Shown in pieces: positions 43,850 through 55,800 of a stretch of DNA of 64,000 nucleotides. Each line of letters starts with the position of its first letter. Position 1 is the first letter of the stretch. The notes under the pieces are model-generated. The model was not told where the DNA came from and ran no database searches. It saw only the letters and a list, made by a program, of their open reading frames with translations. The stretch is from positions 9,874,490-9,938,489 of the forward strand of contig NW_004454216.1 in assembly GCF_000283155.1 (NCBI RefSeq), read 5' to 3'. The position numbers were made by a program, and so were the translations under genes. The DNA is from Ceratotherium simum simum (Eukaryota; Chordata; Mammalia; Perissodactyla; Rhinocerotidae).

Positions 43850-46619
43850 ACCTATAAGGTAAAAACAAGAATGAGCTGTTTTGGGGTGAAGACGTCCTGA
43901 AATTTGAAAGGAGGGGATGCAATCAAGAGGTGAACACGGACTTGTCGATGATAGATGATAACTGTCTGGGATGGGGAGATTCAGGGCCAAAGAAAACATG
44001 GAGGACTATCCCAGGTCTATAAAAAGCCCAAGGGTCAAGGGTGTGAGTTTAGGCAGTGGCTCTGGGAACAAATGACAAATGCTTAGAACCCCAAGGAACA
44101 GCTGCTTGGACTGGCCGTGGAATATGTCTAGAACGGTATTCTTTAACATGAACTGGTTTGTATTTTAAAGTTGAAATGAGCTGGGAAACTAAACGTAATT
44201 CAACTAATATTTAACTACAAACAACCTCAGCTATCCTAACCATCTTTATTTTATGTTTAAGTTGGTATCTATAGTTCACAGTGGGTTTGTGTTAGTACAC
44301 AAATACTTGCTCAGAACAATTATGGATAAAGATGAAGAAATTAGGGGATAATCAGAAGAAAGGAGTAAAGGGCTATAGGAACATGGCCTGAGGTGGAAAT
44401 GTACACTATCTCACTTGGGAAAAATTCTGGCCCAACACATCCCCTTTGCTTCCTTGTCTGTAAAACGGGAATATCTGAGTCTGGCTGGGATGTGATAGTC
44501 TGGATCACCCACTGGCTTTTAACTGCAAGTTTTGTTTCCACCCTACCAAAGCTGACTAATAATTTTCCTGTCATTTGGACTATTTGATTGTCTTTACGCA
44601 ACATAGCTTGTTTTATCATTGAACATGGTGTTCTTGCTTAAACATGTTCTGAATGATTCAGATAGAAACGTATTTGGATATAAAACCATTCTGATATGGA
44701 CATAAAGCTTTCTTTAGTGTTACAATATAAGCTCCAGAAATATTATGATTTTTTTAAATTCATTTAGCTGCAGAGAAGGTCAGTTTTGTTTAACAACGTA
44801 TCTCAAACACGTATAACAATTATTGGCACATGGTACTATGAACTTAATACATATTTGCTAATCACTGAATGAACAAAAGGCATGCCAGCCATTGTTTCTT
44901 AGGTAACAGAGTTTACCTCTGATCTGGTACAAATTTGAAGTTAAAATATCATTTTAATTGGAGAGACCGAATGCAGCTAGAACCACTGGTCACTGTCCTC
45001 CCCTGTGGACATGGCACTCTAGCTAGACATGCAAGTACTTCCTGTAAGTCTTTATTAACAGGAAGTCTTTGGAAACTTCTGTTTTCCTGATCCATAAAAA
45101 AGACGAAGATGATAGAATTCTGGTTTGCTTAGCACTAAAGCTGTTAAATAGCCAATGTTCTGGAACCAAGATAAGCTGTAGGGTTGCCTGTGGGGAGACA
45201 CAGCTGCGGTTTCCTTCATTGCCTCTTAGATAATGGAGTAAACATTTTTCTCTATTTTGACCAAGGAGATTGCAAAAGTGTAGATGTCTTTCTAGGTGTG
45301 AAGGGGGATCCAGCTTCCCATGCTAGCCTTGATTCTGGAGCCAGAACTGAACCTTGGGAGGAGCTGGAATTTGAACCTTGAGTGAAGTTTCCCTATGGTA
45401 TGTGTGCTCTTGTTGTTAGGCCCTAGGCTCATAGACTTGATCCATCATCAGAAAAGATCTAATGTTATTTGTAATTGACTAGGATCTAAAGCAGGGTGCA
45501 AACCATTCTTTATTTGTTCCCTTAAATGTCTGTTTCTCCGTATTGCACAAACTTCTCACAGGTACTAGAAACTTCTCCTTTTGATTTCTTTCCTGTTGTC
45601 TATTCCTCTTTCTCGACTTAATCCTGTTGCAATGCCGTGTGTGTGAGCTGGCAAGCCCTATGTCATATTGATCCTGTATTTCTCAGAATGGAGAAACTAC
45701 TAGACAAACAAACACTTTGTCTCGCTAATATCCATCAGCTCTCATAGAAAAACTTCTATGGGTTATTGAGTTTAAAGATACTCTCCCCACCTGGGGTGAG
45801 ACTAGGGTGGAACAAAAGGCTGAAGCAGGCAGAGACCTGTGAATACCATCTCCTTGTCTCTTGGGCTGATTGAATGAGATTCTCTTCATACTCTACGACT
45901 AGTTTGTCATTGCCACTTGGTGTCACTTCTGATCCCATCAAATCTTAATGGCCACTCTAGTCTCCTCCTGTGTGGAAATGAAAGATAATTTCATCTCTGT
46001 CTTTTAAAGTGTGACTCTCACAGAGGCAGCTATCCTGTAAATCTCACCCCTAACGCTGAGTTTACCTGCACATTAATATCTATGACCAATTTAACAGGGA
46101 TTTAATAGCAGTAAACAATCAGTTGTCAGGACACTGGATGGATCGATACTTGTGGGGGTTCTCATGAGCACGCAGGGAGGAGAGTGCCATGGCAGACCTC
46201 CAGGAGCCACCAACGTCATAATGTCACAGTTTCTTTTTCCTTGGGAAGCAGATGAAATTAACTGCCTGAGAGCATTGCCGTTATTCTTAAGTGAGTTATT
46301 GCAAGGATCTATGTAGTAGGCTATTTGCAGGAAAGAACCAGGATGCCAGAGTAAATGTTTAAGAAATGAGGTTTCCAGAAACTCAGCTCTTAGGAGTTTA
46401 CTGGCTTTCTCAGAAGAGGAAAATTATGCAAATGTGGGCTATTTATTCAGATATTCAATTTAAATTAAGCTTTCTTTAGTGATACTATGTAAACTCCAAA
46501 AATATTATGTATCTTTTGTCTTTAAAAATGTAGACAACGTGTATATGTGTTGGTTTCTATCTAGCTTTCGTTCTTTCTTCTTCCTAAGTGAATCCTTTAA
46601 AAAAAAAATTGTTTCCAGA
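43850..46619. other. Unassigned 2.8-kb stretch with a possible L2 tail
   Basis: 44815-44880 (ttggcacatggtactatgaa, 'gctaatcactgaatgaac') looks like a + strand L2 terminus. The rest has no recognised family. 45184-45381 encodes a 65-codon + strand frame with no motif that I recognise. Confidence 0.4.
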
Positions 46620-47062
46620 TATTTACCTCTTCCTCAACCAGCCATGTACCTGTAGAAAAGCTGATCACACCTCCAGCTTCTGTAGTGGACTCATTGGATT
46701 AAGAATAGTCCTAGCTACTTTGAGGAATGGGCTCATGAACCAATTTTAGTCAATGAAATATGAGAGTAATTTTTCTGGGAGGATGCAGAAAGTTGGCCTC
46801 ACTTGTAAGAAAATTCCACAAGAGGAAATGATATCTCTGGACATTGTCATGTCTGGATATGTTTCCTGAAACTCTGGTAGCCGTACTGTCCATGTCTAAG
46901 GGTAGAGCCAATGTTGAAGATGGCTGAACCAAGAAGAGGGAAGAAACGGTCTCTGATGTTGTGATCATCAATCTGCTGAATCAACCAGTCCTGAAACCAA
47001 ATCCATCTGTAGTGAAAGTCTTTAAGATCCAAACACTTGGAAATTTGTTGAGTTCCTTTTTT
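46620..47062 (+). mobile_element. Old MLT1-like LTR
   Basis: The pattern ttgaagatggctgaaccaag, 'gaagaaacggtctctgatgt', gatcatcaatctgctgaatc, aaccagtcctgaaaccaaat matches the 3' half of old MaLR-type LTRs. Earlier parts (agtcaatgaaatatgagagt, 'agaaagttggcctcacttgt') fit the 5' half. Diverged, no TSD read. Confidence 0.48.
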
Positions 47063-47497
47063 CCTTGGCTATTTATGCAAGAAAATAAGAAATGATTTGC
47101 TCTCATGGCATTTTTCATGCTTTCTTTTTTTTTTTTTTTTAACTGTGCTTTGCAAAATAAATACTTATTCTTTGAATACTGATGAAGATCTGGAAAAAGA
47201 CATCAGGGATATATTGTATTCTGAACTGATTAAAGTTGACATAGGGAACACATTGTAACTTCTCGTCCTAAGCCAGAGAAGTACTTTTATATTTTATCCC
47301 ACTGCTATAAGCCACAGAACACTTATGGCCCTGATTACTCTCTTTCCTACCCCACATCTCACTTCTCTGACTCTCTTATTATGTTCACATAGCACCTTCT
47401 TCTTCCAGCCACTTTTCTATAAAATCCTTCTTTCAGCTATTTCCAAATGGGTTAGCTCCCCTATTTCATCTTCAAAGTCATTTTGGAAATGCTTTTT
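47063..47497. other. Unassigned sequence with a T run
   Basis: A 16-base T run lies at 47125-47140. 47325-47420 may be L2-like. Nothing firm. Confidence 0.38.
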
Positions 47498-47513
47498 TAA
47501 AAATAGTAGTTGA

Positions 47514-47750
47514 GGGGCGGGCCCCGTGGCATAGCGATTAAGCGTGCGTGCTGTGCTGCTGGCAGCCCGGGTTCGGATCCCGGGCACGCACCGACGCACA
47601 CTTGTCAGGCCATGCTGTGGCAGCGTCCCACATAAAGTGGAGGAAGGTCAGCAGGATGTTAGCTCAGGGCCAGTCTTCCTGAGCAAAAAGAGGAGGATTG
47701 GCATGGATGTTATTCAGGGCTGATCTTCCTCACACACACACAGAAAAAAG
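47514..47750 (+). mobile_element. ERE SINE, complete, perfect 16-bp TSD
   Basis: Head ggggcgggccccgtggcata, gttcggatcccgggcacgca, gccatgctgtggcagcgtcc, two tail blocks (tgttagctcagggccagtct and aggaggattggcatggatgt), short (ca)n and A-rich end. The TSD taaaaatagtagttga is identical at 47498-47513 and 47751-47766, suggesting a comparatively recent insertion. Confidence 0.96.
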
Positions 47751-47766
47751 TAAAAATAGTAGTTGA

Positions 47767-50189
47767 TTCTTTGTGTCTGAATATTATTGTAAAATATTCA
47801 AAATTTTATTACAAGAGATAAGTCTTCAGGAACATTTTCTGATATAATTAAAAATCTTAAAGGTGTTATAAACTATGCACATTATTTCTCAAGATAGTAT
47901 GTATCTATACATTTAGTTTCACCTCATTTTATAGAAAATATATGATACTCCAAATTTTGAGATTAACATTTTCAAAGGATAGTAAATATCTGTGGCCAGA
48001 TTATAGTCAAGTGTACTTTTAATTTCTCTTCCTTAACAATTGATGGAAAATAATTATAAAAATTTTAACTTATTTTAAATGATTGCTTTTATTTGGAATG
48101 CTAGCAGAAGTTTAAGTGTGGCAAAATATCCAGATTTTTTTCAATTTCTGATTTATTCATGTTTTATGCTACATTGTTTTTCCATTTTATGCATTTTTCT
48201 TCTGAATAATTTAATTTAAAAATGTCATTTTAAATTCTCTAATGTTTTAACTTCCACACAAAATTCTACTTTTAGAAATATATTTTTCTACTTGCAGAAT
48301 GTTTAAGGAAATTGAGAAGGAAGCTGGAATAACATAGTATCTTTAAAAAAATCACATTTTTGCCAAGCTCAAATGTACTTTGACATTGAAGAATTTTGTA
48401 GTTTCAGTTTAAATAATAATAATTAAAAAACCCACATTGTTTGAGTGGGCTCAAAATGAGTTGCCTCATCTTTAGTGGTTTTGTGTTTTTCTTCTCCCCC
48501 CTCTTTTTTTAAATGCTTAATGCTTTAAATTTAAACTTCCTGGAAATTTACCCTACGTCTCATTAGAAATGAGTTCTATAGTCCAGGAAACTGGGAAAAT
48601 GCCACGTACTATTACCCCTTGATATGGATAATGTGCAACCTCTCTGAAGGAGTCAGAGAATCCAGTAGTGAAGACGTTTTGTTTCACTAACCTTTAATCA
48701 TAGGGTTCTTTCCTCCTGTCACAGCTGTGAACATCCCAGGGAGCTAATATTTCATTTAACACACTTTGGGAGATACCATCCTAAATAAGTCTTCCCATCA
48801 ATTCAAAGAGTCATTGGAGCTTCTGTGGTTAAGAAAACATAATTTTTGTAGCCATTGAATTATCTTAATTTTTTTTTTAATATTTTAATTGGGAATTGCT
48901 GTCTCATGTTGTCATGGGAATCCTTGTTGACAAAGCAATGTCACAATACCACAGCAGATGTCCCAGCCCTAGAAATACTGAACCTGCTTGGTCATGGAGT
49001 TCTTTGAACAAATTTCCTAATTTACTGCAATTCCCTGTGACTGACTTCACAAGGTGGGGCAGGGTGGGGTTTGCACTGTCTTTCCACTTGTATCAATTTC
49101 TGCTGGATGTTTCCTACGTGGCAGTGGAGAATTGGCCAAACGATTAGTGTAAGTTGAATAGTAGTGATTATTTCAACAAAGCCAAAGGAATTTTTCCCTC
49201 ATGTCAGAGGTCATTTTAAAGTTGTTTTTTTTTTTCTCACATTGTTACACATAAAACATTCTCAGCTTGACTGGAGATAGGAAACAAAGAACGCAGTGCT
49301 GCATGGTGACCTTCCTATGGCCTTGAGATTCTGAAGATGTGCTGTGTGCTCACCCGGGCTGTCATGGCGTGATGTACTGCTTGAGAGTCTGCGTTCTCTG
49401 ACCCCAATTCCTTCAAGCCTGAAACAACACTTCACATTAGAGATTTTAAATTGACCTATCAAGTTACCATTAACTTCCCATGTACATATGAAAAATATTT
49501 CTTAATTTATTTGAAAGAAAATACTTAGTTGTTCAGGTTTCTTTTTCCCATTAAAAACATGTAATGCATTTTGTTCCTTTACGCTATTCACACTTCTCTG
49601 ATGTTGTCCATCCCTTGAGAAAATTTTTCTTTTTAAGATTCAGCTTCAATAGGGATTACTATTGACAATTTTTTTTTAAATTAAAACCATAGTGTAGCTG
49701 AAATCAGAGAAATTTCATAGAAATAGATAACTAAAGTAGCATTTTCTCTTAGGATTCTAGGTGTCTGATATTTAGGAATGTGCTTTGAAGTAAACCTAGT
49801 CAAAATAGAGGATGTACCACAAGAATTTAGTTTTCTGTTTTATCTTTTTCACAGCATTTTATCATTAAACTTAAAGGCACCCACAAAAAACAGAAGAAAT
49901 TAAATTTAAAGAGAGAATTTAATTTTATAAATTGATCCTTTTATGGTTTTGGAAATATAATCATCATTTACTCATCCACTCATTCATTGATTCACAGACT
50001 CAGTGAACATTTACAGAGCACCTGACTTTCTCAAACAAACCTTCTATTGTAAGTTTGGGTAGATATGCTGCCTGTCTTGTGACTTCAACCCCTTGTGGGC
50101 CTGGGAATATGTCACTCATTTCTGCTCCTAAGTTTTTGTTTCTGTTATTCTCTTGGGCTGTAAGGTCTTTCCTTCTACTCTTTGCCTAT
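47767..50189. other. Unassigned 2.4-kb A+T-rich stretch
   Basis: No recognised family or coding frame. 49965-50030 (catccactcattcattgatt, gaacatttacagagcacctg) may be an antisense L2 tail. Confidence 0.42.
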
Positions 50190-50505
50190 TTAAAGTCTAT
50201 GCATTATCCACAGAGCAGTTTCAATCCCATCTCCTTAGGAATTCTGCTCTGCCTCACTTTAGTACTTATTTAGTAATCTTTCCTCTGAACTTCCACAGCA
50301 TTTCCAGAATGAGCCATATAAGTTAGTATTTAATTATGTATAGTCTCATATCATTTATCTGTAAAAGATTTGTCTTCCTGGGTTGCATCATTACATTTTA
50401 AGATCGTAGAGGCCAGGGATTCCTGTTTTTTAGTATCCCTCACAGCACCAAGAACACAGTAGATGCCCAATAAATGTATGTTTATTGATTTACTGATTTT
50501 TTTTT
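50190..50505 (+). mobile_element. L2 LINE 3' end
   Basis: Landmarks: 'attctgctctgcctcacttt', 'gtagaggccagggattcctg', 'cctcacagcaccaagaacac', agtagatgcccaataaatgt, in L2 3'-end order. Confidence 0.62.
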
Positions 50506-50524
50506 CATTATTTTCAGGGGATAC

Positions 50525-50795
50525 AATTCAGTTTAAGGGAATGGGCTATGGTATCAGGCTATCTAGACTGAAATCTCAGCCCTAATATTTATTGGCTGTA
50601 TCTTTGGGTAAATTGCTTAAATAAATTTCCTCATCTGTTTAATGAGAATAATAATAGACCCCCTCCACCCACCATATAGTTTTATTTATTTATTTATTTA
50701 TTTCTTATTGTGAGAATTAAATGACATAGTGCCTGTAAAAATGTATAACACAGTGGTGCCAGAAACTTGGTAAAAACTCAGTGAATAACAGTTGT
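50525..50795 (+). mobile_element. MIR SINE with internal (TTTA)n
   Basis: Landmarks: 'gctatggtatcaggctatct', 'ctgtatctttgggtaaattg', tcctcatctgtttaatgaga, 'tgtgagaattaaatgacata', 'gtaaaaactcagtgaataac'. A (ttta)n run at 50681-50703 expands the middle. Confidence 0.68.
50681..50703. repeat. (TTTA)n microsatellite
   Basis: About six tandem tttatt-type tetranucleotides inside the MIR. Confidence 0.85.
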
Positions 50796-52680
50796 ATTAC
50801 TACTAAAGCAGGCAAATCAATTCTCTTCTTTTCCATCTGAAATGTACTGCTGGAAAGAACATAACTATACGAGAGTCAGGAGTAGAGGCTGTATAGATTA
50901 GATAGGGGAGGGAAAAGGGAACCCAATAATCCTAAAATCTCTTGTATCCTGTCTTGACATCTGTTTCTCAGAGGACCCGAAATAACACACCTACCTAATT
51001 GGTTGTTTTAAAAAATATTGTTTACTTCCATATACATACCACATATGTATAGGTTTTCTACCTCTGCCTAGTTCCATTATTTTGATTCAGAACATTCTAC
51101 TATTTATGTTTCAATACCTTTGTCAGCCATTATGCAATAGGAGACCTCTGTCAAATCCCCATTTATGGGACTAAAGAATCCATAATTAAAATTAATAGAC
51201 TGAAGATTCATAGGAAAATAATACGTTTTTCTTTTTCATGAGAAACAAATGGATTAAGAAACATTAAGTCACACCAGGATTTTACGCCCCTTCCCTTGTT
51301 ATCAGCAGGAGAAGAGAAAGTGTGACGCTTGCAAAACTCCCATAAAAAGACCCTCATGGTCCAGAAATTCTGCTTATTTACAGCTTACTATTGCTACTAG
51401 AGAATAGAGAGAAGCTGTCCTGTAAAGTCCCAACTGAGGTTAGGAAGTTGTATTTGGATGTCACCTTGAGCCCACCTCCAATGAGGTAAGAGTTGTGTCT
51501 GGATATCACCTAAGGCTCATGACTCCTGTCATTGGGAGTTAAGAAAAGAGGGCAGACAAACTCTTCTCTTTGAAGAACCTGTTCTTTAGGCATAGGGGCT
51601 CGTCTGTGGGGAATGCAACACAGAGGAGTTGCTATTTCCTTTAGCAAGGTTCTAAAACACCTTGATCTATTTTCTTTATCACAGAATAAGCCCCTCAGTT
51701 CATTCAGCCACCCTGTAAATACCACTCTTGAACACAAACAAACAAAAAAAAATTAGGATTTTAGGAGAAAGAGTCTGTGGTTATATTTGCATAGATAATA
51801 TCACTATGCTGTTTTAGAAATTGGAAGAGTAGGTATAGTTCTCTCAAGTGGTTTTGGAAAGTTTGTTTACTGTCTTTTTCCTGAAGCATCAGCTTGCCTT
51901 ATCCATGAACCATCCACAGAAGAGGTAGGTTGAGGTTAAATAACTTAACTACTTTGACAATCTATGAAAAATATGTAATCCAACTTCTTCGATGATGTGG
52001 CAGTGGAGAAGTCTAGGAAGGGAATGCTTTTTTTTTCTTTGTTTTTTAATTTGGTTGCCAAAAAATAATAACTATAATGTACTTTAAAACTTCCTTTAAA
52101 TGATGAGCTATTTATTTTCTTAACATCAAGCCTGAATAAGATGAAATAGTAAAAGTAAAATAAAACGACAGTCTCACAATCTTAAATGATTCTGTGCGCA
52201 TGTGTGTGTGTGCAACATGCAAAATGCCTATATTGTGAGCTGTGTTGCTCATCTCTTATTGTCATACCTCAAGGTTCCTTTGACTATGCACGAAAGAGTG
52301 ATGACTAAAGAACTGAAATCTCTAAATTTTAGTAGGTTCTTCAAAAACAGCTGCAACACCGACAGGAGAATGTATACACTTAACTTTGAGATATTTGCAG
52401 ATTTATTTTGCTGTAATATGCTTTGCATGAAGAAAATGCTCAATAAATATTTGTCAACTGTTCAACTTGTCCAACATTGAAAAAAACAAATTATAAAGGC
52501 ATAAAACAGCTCTTAACTCTTCTTGTGATCACATCTCTATCCTTTCATTTTACAGTCCTTTCACTCTGCGATAATAAAATCTCTGTCTGGCATTTGTACA
52601 TGTTTTTATGTGAATTTTTGCAGATGGCACAGCAATGTTACCATAGAATATTGGAGAAGGAAGGAGAATCTTGGATCATC
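50796..52680. other. Unassigned 1.9-kb stretch
   Basis: No recognised family except an imperfect tandem pair at 51432-51519 and a short (gt)n at 52201-52211. Confidence 0.4.
51432..51519. repeat. Imperfect tandem duplication, about 42-bp unit
   Basis: Unit one (51432-51473, containing agttgtatttggatgtcacc) and unit two (51478-51519, containing agttgtgtctggatatcacc) align with a few mismatches and one gap. Such duplications occur in LTR enhancers, but I cannot place this in a family. Confidence 0.6.
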
Positions 52681-52842
52681 TAGTTGTCAAGTACATTCTC
52701 CAACAGGAGCATTAGTATAGCCTGGGAAACTTGTTAAAAATGCAAATTCACAGGTCCCACCCCAGACCCACCAAATCAGAGACTGATGTTTTCACAAGTC
52801 CTCTGGATGATTTCCAAGCACACTGAAGTTTGAGAACTACTG
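52681..52842 (+). mobile_element. MER5A-like hAT MITE
   Basis: Landmarks: 'gcattagtatagcctgggaa', acttgttaaaaatgcaaatt, cacaggtcccaccccagacc, gaagtttgagaactactg at the right end. Flanks share only gatcat-type sequence (ggatcatc / atcatatc), a decayed TSD. Confidence 0.65.
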
Positions 52843-52919
52843 ATCATATCCAATCCTTTCATTTTACAATAGTGAAATTGAGACTAGGACTACATTCTAT
52901 GCCTTCTCCAGGCTTTCCT

Positions 52920-54058
52920 ATCACACATGGCTTCAGGTACTATCTATATGCCGCTGACTTCCAAATTGGTATGTCTAGACTTTTTTCCTAAAGACCCATA
53001 GCCTACTGGTAACTTGACACCTCCACTTGGGTGTTTCACAGGTACCTCAAATTTACAGGTACAAACCCCTTATCTTTTCCTGTAGCATTACACATCCCAG
53101 CAAATCTGCATCCTTTTGCCCAGCTGTTCAAACCAGAAACCTGGGTATCTTTTTTCACACTTCTCTCTCACCTTCCTTTATTTAATTCATCAAAATGTCA
53201 GTTCTACTTCTGAAATAGCTCAAAATAATTCTCTCTCCAACTCTATTGCTACAAGCCCACTGCAAGCCATCATCATTCTCTCTTACCTCCTTAGTCCCCC
53301 TTCCTCCTTTGACCCTTCTGGTGCTTTCTCTAGAGAGGAGCCACAGTAATATTTAAAAACTGGTCATGTCAGTTCTACATTTAATAGCTTTTCATTGTAC
53401 TTGGGATAAAATCCCAAATCCTTCAAATTGCTTATAGAAGAACCCAGATTCAATGTCTCTGCCTAATCCTTCTTCCAGTGCCTTCCTTTTAATTCCTAGT
53501 TGTAGTAGGCTCTTTCTTGTGCTTTGACAAATATCGTTCTTTCTGACTTGAAAACTTTTCCCTTTACTCCTTACTCAGCCACTTCCTACCCTCTAATATC
53601 AGCTGAAATCTATGGTCCCCAATGCTGACCACAAGTTATGATCTCTTATGTGAGATTTTAGTAGATAATGCTACCTGGACCTTATTCTTAGATTCCATTC
53701 CTTGGATCTGGTGTATGGTCAGACACACATATAGTTTTTAAAGCTCCTCTAAGTGATTTTTAGTGTGCAAAGTTTACAACTACTGGCTTAAATAAATGTC
53801 AGTTTCTCTGAGAGGGCTTCCCTGACTCATTAGTCTCCCTGTTAGAATTCCTAATTGACTGTACTTTTTGTTTATACTATTTATAGTTTATAGTATTTAT
53901 TGCACATTATATGGTTATATTTAATATTTTCTCTGCTCAATTATAAGCTTAATAAGGGCAGAGACCCTATCTCTTCTGTTTGTCTCTGTCTCCAGCACTG
54001 AACAGTGTCTGGCATAAGGCTGGTGTTCTGTCAATTATTGTCGAATAAATTAATAGAT
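52920..54058 (+). mobile_element. L2 LINE, RT region to 3' end, interrupted
   Basis: 52938-52960 (tactatctatatgccgctga) lies at the position of the L2 YADD catalytic box, here degraded. It continues through 'gggtgtttcacaggtacctc', 'aaaccagaaacctgggtatc', 'gctacaagcccactgcaagc', then after a MER5-like insertion 'agagggcttccctgactcat', 'gggcagagaccctatctctt' and ggcataaggctggtgttctg. All frames are broken. Confidence 0.72.
53612..53785 (+). mobile_element. MER5-like hAT MITE inside L2
   Basis: ggtccccaatgctgaccaca, 'gtttttaaagctcctctaag', 'gtgcaaagtttacaactact' fit MER5-type order. L2 sequence is plausible on both sides. No clean TSD. Confidence 0.48.
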
Positions 54059-55540
54059 TACATTATAATGTTTTAAAGCTAGCTCATGGCAGAATCCAGT
54101 CTAAAACCAAGCTTCCATGACTTCTGGTTCTATAATTTTAGAACGCAGAGAATCTACTGGTTTTTTGAATCATACACACCCAAACAGGGACGGTTCTAAT
54201 CTGGCCCTGGCCTCTTCTGGTGGAAGATGATGTGGGCTGTTAATTCTACCCCTCATAACAGCAGCCCCACACCATATGCCTACACTTTGCTTCATTTCTG
54301 AGACCTAAATTCCAGATTGATTCTAATGTCTCCTGAGGATCTCCTGTACTCTCCTAATAAAAGAAGGACTATTGAATTTTTATGAGACTTACATATGCTT
54401 TGGCATGAATTTCAATTCAAATCTTGTGATGTCGAGAGCCGTCAGGAAATAGCTCTTTGGTGAAGAGCTGGTATTACATAGGCAGCGAGTTCATGTTCAC
54501 GTAATTACTATTTTCCTCTTTAATGTTCCGCCTTATGTTCTACTGTATTTCATTACTATATGGCTGCAACCAAAGAGAAAAAGAGCATTCAACCAGACAG
54601 ACAATACTTGTTTGGAAATGTCAAATTCGTACTTTTGAATAACAGTCCCTTTCTCCCCAAAATAACATACCTAGTTAGCAATAATTGATTGGCAGATAAG
54701 TACTGATTGTAGATATTGATTATTATTCAAGGAATTATGGGGCTTCTGTTTTCTGAGAAAGGAATCTAAACTCAGTGACCAGGTCTGGGCTATCTTGTCA
54801 GCTGCTATTGCGAAGATGTCTCTACATGACATTATTTATTCATCTGTGTTGTTTTTCTTAAATCAGATTCACAAATTTTCCAGGGTAGTCCTGATTTTAA
54901 ACATCCTAACTTACTAGTGCCTTAAAACATCAGAATACCCCAAATTTGGCAATAACAGTGGAATGACTCAAGTCAGAGGGTGAAGAGAAACAGAATATTC
55001 ACAAAAACATGTATAGGAATTTTATGTTCCTTACTAGTCATACTCTCCATGACTACTTCTCTAGTATTAATGCCAGAGCAATTGCTGCATTTGCCGGAGC
55101 AAGGCCAGCTGAGTCATTGATTCAAGGTGATAAGGATGGCAAATATTTCCAAACGTAATTGAAGGCAGTTACTTTGCCTACATTGCTAGCGTTCTTTGAA
55201 GTGTGTTCAAAAGAAATTATATTTCATTTTAATGTCAAAATGAATATAGAAATTAAGAAAATGTGTCTTTTTAAGGCAACTGGGTAAAAGGAATATCCCA
55301 TTTTAAAAAGTAACTAGTAATCACAAGTGATATTGTGCACAAGGTAGAAGTGAGATGAATACCGCTTGCATTGGGAATTTGATATGCCTTTATATACTCC
55401 GACAAAGAAATATCGGTTTAATTTGGGATCTATTAACAGGTAGAAAAAGGAAGCTTTTTATTTTTGGTAAATTCAAAGAAGATTTTCTTACTTTTAAGGA
55501 AATGATCTTTTAAATAAACATATTCTTAAATTACATTTTA
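54059..55540. other. Unassigned 1.5-kb stretch
   Basis: No recognised repeat or gene. Confidence 0.42.
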
Positions 55541-55800
55541 ATGAGAGTTTGTGAGCAGAATAAGGCGAGTAGAAAGACTACAAAGCAGAGATGGCTCAGA
55601 GGCTCTAAAGATGTTTGGCATGAGAACATTAGGATTCCAAACACAAAGAAATTATGTGACTTCATTGCCTCATTGTTATGCACAAAGGCTATGATTGAAA
55701 AGTTGTTTTCCCTAAATAATAACTTTTGGACACCAGAAACACACGTATCTCTAAAATGTTTGTAATCTAAGTGAAAAATCACAGACTCGCCAATATTTTT
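55541..55800 (+). pseudogene. Possible hAT transposase C-terminal remnant
   Basis: The frame contains RWLRGSKDVWHENIRIPNTK, then KLCDFIASLLCTKAMIEKLF and SLNNNFWTPET. The spacing of 'PN..KL..F..SLLCT.A..E.LFSL.NNFWT' resembles the C-terminal dimerisation region of hAT transposases (typically 'SNA..ERVFS...N.WT..RN'). Stops follow almost at once, with SLKCL, SK and KIT pieces in frame. It is a short, dead remnant. No inverted repeats or zinc-finger domain were seen. Alternatively it is a chance frame. Confidence 0.42.

Noticed and set aside
55531..55782. 83-codon - strand ORF
   Set aside because: It is the antisense shadow of the possible hAT remnant and has no features of its own.
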